The position numbers and the translations under genes are program-made. Positions 5,547-10,055 of a stretch of DNA of 10,055 nucleotides are shown here, in pieces. Every line of letters begins with the position of its first letter. The stretch's first letter is position 1. Source of the stretch: Desulfobacterales bacterium (GTDB lineage: Bacteria > Desulfobacterota > Desulfobacteria > Desulfobacterales > JAFDCJ01). The stretch lies in contig CP070771.1 in assembly GCA_020345785.1 (NCBI GenBank), forward strand, positions 4,569,427-4,579,481. Reading direction: 5' to 3'. The notes under the pieces were generated by a model. The model was given only the letters and a program-made list of their open reading frames with translations. It had not been told where the DNA came from and ran no database searches.

Positions 5547-6545
5547 CTACAAAATATCCAGAAGCTTTTCGATGTTTTCCGGGTTGGCAACCCGTTCATA
5601 TCGAGCTATCTTTACCTTATGAACTTCAACCAATTCGGGTGATGTATGGCGATCTCTAAGATTGCAAAGCATGGTCGCCGCCCAAAGTATCCAATGCATT
5701 GAAATCAGAGGTTCAATGATTTTGAGCTTTTCCATGAGATAATCAGGATTTTTTCCCCCCAAGCGCGCATAAATCTCTATAAAGTACGTACGTTCTTCCG
5801 AATTCAGGACAGTATCCGAATTGTACAGTTCTGCCGGCCCGGCAAGAAAACAAGCGACATCATAGATGCCGTCATCCACCCGGGGCTTTTCCCAGTCAAT
5901 CAATCTCAGGCCCCCGGCGGTCAAAACAAAGTTCTCACAGCACAGATCGGTGTGAATCAGACTGTCGGCCTGGAAGAGCTGCTGATGTTTGCCGATCAGC
6001 GTTTCGGATTTGGCCAATACCTTTTGACCCAGACCGATTGTTTTCTTATCCGGGCTCATCTTGGCCGCATAGGCGGTCAGCTCATTTCGAGTCTGTTCAA
6101 ATATACCTGCCAATGGATTCCGCCGAATTACCAGCGGCACGCCCCGGGGCTCCAAAGAATGAAGCCGCATTAAGATCTGCGCGACCGCCGGCAGGTACTT
6201 TTTTTCAAGAGGCAACGGTGGTCCGCGCAGATATTCCTCGATAAGGATGTCAAAATCAAAGCGCTTCCGGCTGTCGTCAAAATAGTAGGCCTTTGGAGCA
6301 ATGCCATGGCCTTCCAGGAATTTCAGCACCCTGAACTCATATTCGATCTGATTGGAGAGCCCGCTTTGCGGGTCGATATTGATTCGAAAAATGAATTCCT
6401 TTCGATCGACCCTGACATGGTAGTTAAGATTGTAAGACCCCGGGGTCATTGCCAGGATCTCAATCGAATCCATGTCCGGCACCCCTAAAAGGTCCGGCGA
6501 AAGGTCGCGTATATATTTCCTGATCTGCTCGTGTACGGCTGTCAT
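5547..6545 (-). CDS. APH/choline-kinase-type small-molecule phosphotransferase
   Basis: This is a 332-residue kinase-fold protein from ATG 6545. Visible motifs, numbered from that Met, are: a nucleotide-loop-like segment TPGSYNLNYHV (about 34-44); R54 (FIFRIN) at the place of the ATP-contacting Lys, an Arg being common in choline-kinase relatives; helix-C Glu in IEYEFRVL; the catalytic loop H198-TDLCCEN with D200 and N205; and the metal-binding D217-W-E. All catalytic residues are present, so it should be active on a small amine, alcohol or amino-acid-like substrate; the family does not fix which. A TTG at 6554 is an alternative start, preceded by a 6-bp hairpin (6557-6573) and an in-frame stop at 6567-6569. 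It lies 116 bp downstream of the dehydrogenase gene and is probably co-transcribed with it. Confidence 0.87.
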   Translation of the reverse strand: MTAVHEQIRKYIRDLSPDLLGVPDMDSIEILAMTPGSYNLNYHVRVDRKEFIFRINIDPQSGLSNQIEYEFRVLKFLEGHGIAPKAYYFDDSRKRFDFDILIEEYLRGPPLPLEKKYLPAVAQILMRLHSLEPRGVPLVIRRNPLAGIFEQTRNELTAYAAKMSPDKKTIGLGQKVLAKSETLIGKHQQLFQADSLIHTDLCCENFVLTAGGLRLIDWEKPRVDDGIYDVACFLAGPAELYNSDTVLNSEERTYFIEIYARLGGKNPDYLMEKLKIIEPLISMHWILWAATMLCNLRDRHTSPELVEVHKVKIARYERVANPENIEKLLDIL

Positions 6546-6566
6546 GTGTTTCAAATGGTTTGGCGG

Positions 6567-6665
6567 TCAAACCGCAGAAAGGATGGATGGAATCTGGTTA
6601 TCGAGATTGCGTTCGGTTATGATGCACCTCCTCGCTGTAATGCACCATATGTTACCCTTTGTCAT
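6567..6665 (-). other. Kinase-gene leader: 32-codon in-frame ORF with orphan AGGAGG
   Basis: ATG 6663-6665 overlaps the stop codon of the upstream gene (ATGA) and opens a 32-codon frame ending in TGA 6567-6569. That frame is in phase with the phosphotransferase. In its middle is a perfect Shine-Dalgarno, AGGAGG (6627-6632, minus strand), with no ATG, GTG or TTG at usable distance. ATA (6618-6620), 6 bases downstream, sits where a start codon would be expected. The region may be a coupled leader peptide, or a damaged 5' end of a once longer kinase gene. Confidence 0.4.
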
Positions 6666-7660
6666 GCAAAGGGGATAGCTGCCTCCGTGAGGGTGAGTGT
6701 CTGCCCCAGACCCCTTGCCCTGGCTTTTGATAGGATGAGGGTGGCCAGATAAACATCATGAAGCGCCATACCGTAATTTATATTGACGATGCGCTCGTTG
6801 CGCCCCTCCCGCCCCGGTTTACTGCCGATCACAATCTCGCCGAGTTCGACAGGCGAACCGGGCAATTGTCCATAGTAACCGTCGGCTCTGAACAGGGTGT
6901 GCGAAAGTTGTTGCCAGTCATCAACGACAAACTTATCCGCATTGTGAATTGTTGCAGTCTCCCATCCCCTGGTGTGAACCGGAAGCACCAAGGCACCCTC
7001 CTTTACCCACCTACTTTGGAATATCCGTTCTTCAAGATGTCCGGTGGCAGTAACAACGACATCCGCCCCTTCTATGACCTGTCGGCAGGATTTGCAGGCC
7101 TCAATTTTAAACGACACATGCTCGCTCATCAAGCTTGTAAATTGTTGCAGGATCTTCTCGTTGGTATCAAAAACCCGCACCACCTCGAGTTTTGTCAGTA
7201 CTTCCTGGAGACTCAGTAAATTATAGCGGCCTTGAATCCCGGCGCCCACAATACCGAGAGTTTTAGCATCTTTGTTGGCCAGGTGTTTGGCTGACACCCC
7301 TGAAACAGCCGCGGTTCTCAGGGCCGTGATATAGGCGCAGTCCAGCACGGCGGTGGGTTGTCCGGTGTTCACATCATTTAAAACGATAAGCCCCATAATT
7401 GTCGGCAGATCATATGCAGAATTTTTGGGAAACCCGCTCACCCACTTCATGCCGCAGGCCTCTTTGCGGGGAAGATATCCGGGCATGGCATGAATAAAGG
7501 CCTCTTTTCGCGGATGGACTCCCGGTTTGGGCGGATTTTCATAATGTTTAAGACCATGCTCTTTTAAACAATCTTCTGCAGCCAGGATCGCCTCTTTCAT
7601 CGTCAAGCCGACATCAACCACATCTTTTTGAGACAGGTAGAGAAATCTCACCATGTTCAT
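6662..7660 (-). CDS. Ornithine cyclodeaminase/mu-crystallin-family NAD(P)-dependent enzyme
   Basis: This is a 332-residue soluble protein, the normal length for the family. Family motifs are GMKWVSGFP with substrate-binding K72, ALRTAAVSG with R115, Rossmann GAGIQG (139-144), and D165 (VFDTN) at the end of the next strand, which favours NAD. The region that in true ornithine cyclodeaminases reads GADxPGKxEL, with the catalytic Asp, is here PVHTRGWETAT (about 227-237) and has no Asp. An alanine/amino-acid dehydrogenase or ketimine-reductase type activity is therefore more likely than ornithine cyclisation (inference). The start is ATG 7660, 11 bases after AGGAG (7672-7676). A sigma70-like promoter lies just upstream. 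It is the first gene of a likely two-gene operon with the phosphotransferase. Confidence 0.9.
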   Translation of the reverse strand: MNMVRFLYLSQKDVVDVGLTMKEAILAAEDCLKEHGLKHYENPPKPGVHPRKEAFIHAMPGYLPRKEACGMKWVSGFPKNSAYDLPTIMGLIVLNDVNTGQPTAVLDCAYITALRTAAVSGVSAKHLANKDAKTLGIVGAGIQGRYNLLSLQEVLTKLEVVRVFDTNEKILQQFTSLMSEHVSFKIEACKSCRQVIEGADVVVTATGHLEERIFQSRWVKEGALVLPVHTRGWETATIHNADKFVVDDWQQLSHTLFRADGYYGQLPGSPVELGEIVIGSKPGREGRNERIVNINYGMALHDVYLATLILSKARARGLGQTLTLTEAAIPFA

Positions 7661-7692
7661 GATTCATCAAACTCCTGGTTCAAAACCAACAT

Positions 7693-7720
7693 ATTATACG
7701 AACCCTGATAAGCCGGTCAT
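7693..7720 (-). promoter_or_regulatory. Sigma70-like promoter for the dehydrogenase/kinase operon
   Basis: On the minus strand a consensus -10 TATAAT (7693-7698) is preceded after 16 bases by ATGACC (7715-7720), which matches four positions of TTGACA. The predicted start site near 7686 would give a leader of about 25 bases containing the AGGAG ribosome-binding site. Confidence 0.5.
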
Positions 7721-7820
7721 CGTGTAAGGGATAAATTAACACGAAAGCACAAAATTAAAAGGGCACAATTAAGTTTCGAATTTGGAAATGAGCAATTTTT
7801 TCGATGATCAATGCCGCACA

Positions 7821-7867
7821 AGGTTTTACGACGAGGCGTACTTATCGTACGTCCAGCAAGTAAACCC
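7821..7867. repeat. Imperfect hairpin repeat with CGTAC/GTACG apex
   Basis: The apex stem is CGTAC (7837-7841) and GTACG (7847-7851) with a five-base loop. The flanks AAGGTTTTACGACGAGG and TCCAGCAAGTAAACCC pair imperfectly (GGTTTTAC against GTAAACC), making a 47-bp rod that continues weakly outward. It resembles a dispersed intergenic hairpin of the same genome type (recollection). Confidence 0.5.
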
Positions 7868-7972
7868 GCGGAGAACGCAGCGCATCGCAAAAAGGGCCAT
7901 TTCCGGATGGAAAGTGATGTCCTGGCACAAACAGAGGATCTTTCGTGCCATACGAGAATCTCCCCGAATATT

Positions 7973-8154
7973 CCGGCTTGTCCGGGTTAGGTTATTTTCT
8001 GTCTGCTGACACCTGAGCCCTCATGTTTCTGACCACAAGTCGTCAAAAAACGTGCCAGGTGACTTAATGCATGTAGGGAAGTATCTTAAAGTCCAGCCAA
8101 TGTCAAATATCTTCTTGGAGGTCTGCGAGCGCTGATCAAATCCGGACAAGCCGG
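7973..8154. repeat. 13-bp exact inverted repeat pair CCGGCTTGTCCGG
   Basis: CCGGCTTGTCCGG (7973-7985) and its exact complement CCGGACAAGCCGG (8142-8154) bracket 156 bp. The bracketed segment contains the CTGACACCTGA repeat (8006-8016). Each 13-mer is itself partly palindromic (CCGG at both ends). Confidence 0.5.
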
Positions 8155-8198
8155 TCGGAGCGAACACAGCAGAGATTTATCCGCCTTTGGAAGATACC

Positions 8199-8232
8199 AC
8201 ACCGGGGTCGGCGCGCAACGCCAACCCGGTGT
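8199..8232 (-). other. GC-rich hairpin downstream of the surface-protein gene
   Basis: ACACCGGG (8199-8206) pairs with CCCGGTGT (8225-8232), with an inner 4-bp stem (8210-8213 with 8219-8222). It lies about 45 bp past the stop codon of the large surface-protein gene on the minus strand, where a terminator would be expected. The following sequence is GGTATCTTCC and not a real U-run, so intrinsic termination is uncertain; it may instead be another repeat or an mRNA 3'-end stabiliser. Confidence 0.35.
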
Positions 8233-8277
8233 AGTTGGGAACAGCAAAAGGAGAGGAAAGAATCCTGTTTTCTGATT

Positions 8278-10055
8278 TCAGGGGGACTTGCGATCTCGAT
8301 TTAATTGCCGGCTGAACCAGTAGAGCACGAGCGGCAGCAAAAGGATGATCACGAAAGCAAGTATTATTGACCTGCACCCGGCAGCGCCAGACGCGTATGA
8401 GGTAATTCCGCCGGCCGTAGCTGAAATAAAGCAGCTTAGATCATTCGGAATGACTCCTTCAAATAAAACGTCGAGCGCTGAACCGGAGCCACCGTTCGGG
8501 TCGGTTTCCGAGCCAAAAGCCAGGGGGTCGACTATGATTCCGTTCGCGATTCCGTCTGCGTCACCGAACCCTCCGTCCTTAATGGTTAAGTACACCTGCT
8601 GGCGGCCGGGGCTGAATTCGGTGTAGCCGGAATAATCCAACCAGACTCCATCAACCGGATCAAATTTGAAGCAATTGCCTTCTTCGTAGGCCGGTCTGGA
8701 GAGATAGATGGTAACGGTGGTCTCATCGCCGGGTGCGTCCACCAGTAATTTGAAGTCAAGCAATCCAAATTCGATATAATTCGGCTTTCCGTGGGTTTTG
8801 GAAACCAGTTGAGGATCGGAAGGATCTTCAGCATCGAGCGATACGATTGAATTGGCATTTTCAGCGTCTCGAATGCTGACGCAAATTTGAACGTGCCCCT
8901 CTTGCTTTTCCACGTTCACACACTTGATGTCGTTTTGAGCAAGGTCCATGGTACCGTCGTTATCAATATCCTGATATTCCGAAACTTCCAGATCATCAGG
9001 CACCCCGTTTGCATTCCTATCGTTCTCCGCATACACGGTGCTGAATTCTTTTTCCTCAGACCAATCGGATGGCGTATCGTGGTTGTCGACAAATCTGACT
9101 TTCCAGATGTACTCGGTGTTCGGTTCCAGGATCTGTCTGGGTATCGTCATCGAGGTTAATGAGACCGAGGAGGTGACATCGAATACACACAGTTCATCAA
9201 ATGCCCGGATAACCATCCAATGGGTTTTCCGGTGGACGTCATTGGCGTTGGGATCAGAAAATTCGTCGGTTCTGAGCAGCGGTGTTAAACCGACCGTCGC
9301 ATTGCTTTCCGGAACCAACAGCACCGGAGGATCCGGTTTGAAATTTCCTTCATTAAAATTCGGGGCACTACCCAAATTGTACTCATTGATATTGCTGATC
9401 TCATCACCGTCCAAATCATCAGCGGCATCATCCTCTAATGGATTCAGGCCGTATGATATCTCCCAGGTATCCGGCATGCCGTCATTGTCGTCGTCCTCAT
9501 CGGTATTGTTGCCCAAGCCGTCGCCGTCGGTATCCATTGTTTCATTCGGATCCAGCGGGAAAGCATCCTGGTCGTCGGGCACTCCGTCGCCGTCGCTGTC
9601 AACCGCCGGCGGTTTGGTGATCTCAACCGCACACGTATCGACATCAGAGAGACTGCCGGCATCCGTTACGGTGAGCTTAAAGGTTAATTTCTCTCCATTT
9701 GTCAATACTTGAGGCGCGACAAAAGTTGTTTCGGATTTGTCTGGAGTTGAAAGGGTCACAGCGGATCCACCGGTCTGTTCCCAGGCAAATCCGGCAATAT
9801 TTTGATCGGGATCAGTTGAACCGGATCCACTGAGCAGGACGGTGGTGCTTTCTTCAACTATTTGATCGGCACCCGCATTGCTGACCGGTGCCGAGTTCGT
9901 GGTGCCGATGGTTACCGTATCCGGCGTGCTGTTGTCGGTTCCGTCGTTGACGATCAGCTGCACCGTATAACTGCCGGCAACATCAACCTCAAAGGTGGGT
10001 TTTATGGCCGTGGTACTGGACAGGGATGCACTGCTGCCGCCGGGTTTGGAGACAA
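8278..10055 (-). CDS. Large Ca-binding surface protein, C-terminal part (5' end outside window)
   Basis: The frame is open to the right edge, so only the last roughly 590 residues are visible; the GTG at 9963 is internal. In order, N to C: a PKD/REJ-like repeat end at the edge (VAGSYTVQLIVNDGT); a full PKD/K319L-like domain (about 9900-9610; SNAGADQIVEE, GFAWEQTGG, TLSTPDKSE); thrombospondin type-3/EF-like Asp-rich Ca repeats (9603-9469; DSDGDGVPDD, DTDGDGLGNN) and a further DDLDGDEISNINEY; an FnIII-like domain (about 9333-9034; NTEYIWKVRF, WSEEKEF); more DxNxNG motifs; and a region resembling choice-of-anchor U (about 8856-8509; GLLDFKL, TVTIYL, YLTIKDGGFGDADGIANGIIVDP). The tail is CFISATAGG (8433-8407), one membrane helix (8370-8314) and a basic end. 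It is likely secreted and anchored at the cell surface. Ligand unknown. Confidence 0.88.
   Translation of the reverse strand, partial: VSKPGGSSASLSSTTAIKPTFEVDVAGSYTVQLIVNDGTDNSTPDTVTIGTTNSAPVSNAGADQIVEESTTVLLSGSGSTDPDQNIAGFAWEQTGGSAVTLSTPDKSETTFVAPQVLTNGEKLTFKLTVTDAGSLSDVDTCAVEITKPPAVDSDGDGVPDDQDAFPLDPNETMDTDGDGLGNNTDEDDDNDGMPDTWEISYGLNPLEDDAADDLDGDEISNINEYNLGSAPNFNEGNFKPDPPVLLVPESNATVGLTPLLRTDEFSDPNANDVHRKTHWMVIRAFDELCVFDVTSSVSLTSMTIPRQILEPNTEYIWKVRFVDNHDTPSDWSEEKEFSTVYAENDRNANGVPDDLEVSEYQDIDNDGTMDLAQNDIKCVNVEKQEGHVQICVSIRDAENANSIVSLDAEDPSDPQLVSKTHGKPNYIEFGLLDFKLLVDAPGDETTVTIYLSRPAYEEGNCFKFDPVDGVWLDYSGYTEFSPGRQQVYLTIKDGGFGDADGIANGIIVDPLAFGSETDPNGGSGSALDVLFEGVIPNDLSCFISATAGGITSYASGAAGCRSIILAFVIILLLPLVLYWFSRQLNRDRKSP

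Larger units (their letters stand above)
7661..8277. other. Repeat-mosaic intergenic region
   Basis: Apart from the promoter at 7693-7720, this 617-bp spacer has no supported gene and looks like a patchwork of dispersed repeats. It holds an AT-rich stretch with TTAACACGAAAGCACAAAAT (7737-7756), a hairpin repeat (7821-7867), TGGCAC/GTGCCA arms at 7923-7928 and 7945-7950, a CCGGCTTGTCCGG inverted pair, a second copy of CTGACACCTGA and a GC-rich hairpin (8199-8232). Two short minus-strand frames read in a coding-like way (7826-7951, MARKILCLCQDITFHPEMAL...; 8021-8167 from GTG, ...WTLRYFPTCIKSPGTFFDDL...). They lie on the repeats, lack ribosome-binding sites, and are probably translations of repeat DNA. 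Confidence 0.6.

Noticed and set aside
6758..7219. 153-codon plus-strand frame
   Set aside because: It is antisense to the cyclodeaminase-family gene, whose motifs are unambiguous.
9038..9712. 224-codon plus-strand frame rich in Ser
   Set aside because: It is antisense to the Asp/Gly-rich surface-protein gene; Ser-rich complements of Ca-binding repeats are a common artefact.
1..10055. CRISPR array, tRNA/rRNA gene, complete transposase, phage or toxin-antitoxin module
   Set aside because: No regularly spaced direct repeats, no cloverleaf or rRNA-like sequence, and no matching protein motifs were found; the repeats seen are dispersed or inverted.

Overview
This is a bacterial chromosomal window of moderate GC. 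It holds seven protein-coding genes separated by unusually repeat-rich spacers. The best guess for the source is a Desulfobacterales-type (Desulfobacterota, former Deltaproteobacteria) genome. That rests on a large Ca-binding surface protein with a choice-of-anchor U-like region, on the style of the dispersed hairpin and AT-rich repeats, and on the mix of metabolic genes. It is an inference; no rRNA or tRNA gene is visible to settle it.

Left block (1-1624): repeat sequence at the edge, then an EamA/DMT permease and an HD-domain phosphohydrolase, both on the minus strand and probably co-transcribed. A 533-bp divergent spacer (1625-2157) follows. It carries a 42-bp near-perfect dyad and a short repeat flanked by 8-bp direct repeats.

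Centre (2158-5148): a plus-strand gene, started by TTG, encodes a complete D-2-hydroxyacid dehydrogenase fused to a C-terminal domain that by eye matches the Janus/PHPT1 (phosphohistidine phosphatase) family, with the key Lys and His retained. This is the most interesting protein in the window. It converges on a DinF-type MATE exporter across a spacer in which one repeat appears to be nested inside another.

Spacer 5149-5546 holds two palindromic elements and a coding-like but interrupted reading frame for a small secreted protein.

Right block (5547-7660, minus strand): a sigma70-like promoter, an ornithine cyclodeaminase/mu-crystallin-family dehydrogenase, then a choline-kinase/APH-type phosphotransferase, likely one operon acting on a small amine or amino acid. 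The junction between them has a perfect but orphan AGGAGG and an in-frame stop just ahead of the kinase. A 617-bp repeat mosaic (7661-8277) follows. Last is the C-terminal part of a large surface protein (8278 to the right edge) with PKD/K319L, thrombospondin type-3, FnIII-like and choice-of-anchor U-like regions and a CFISATAGG plus transmembrane tail.

No CRISPR array, complete insertion sequence, phage gene or recognised defence system was found.
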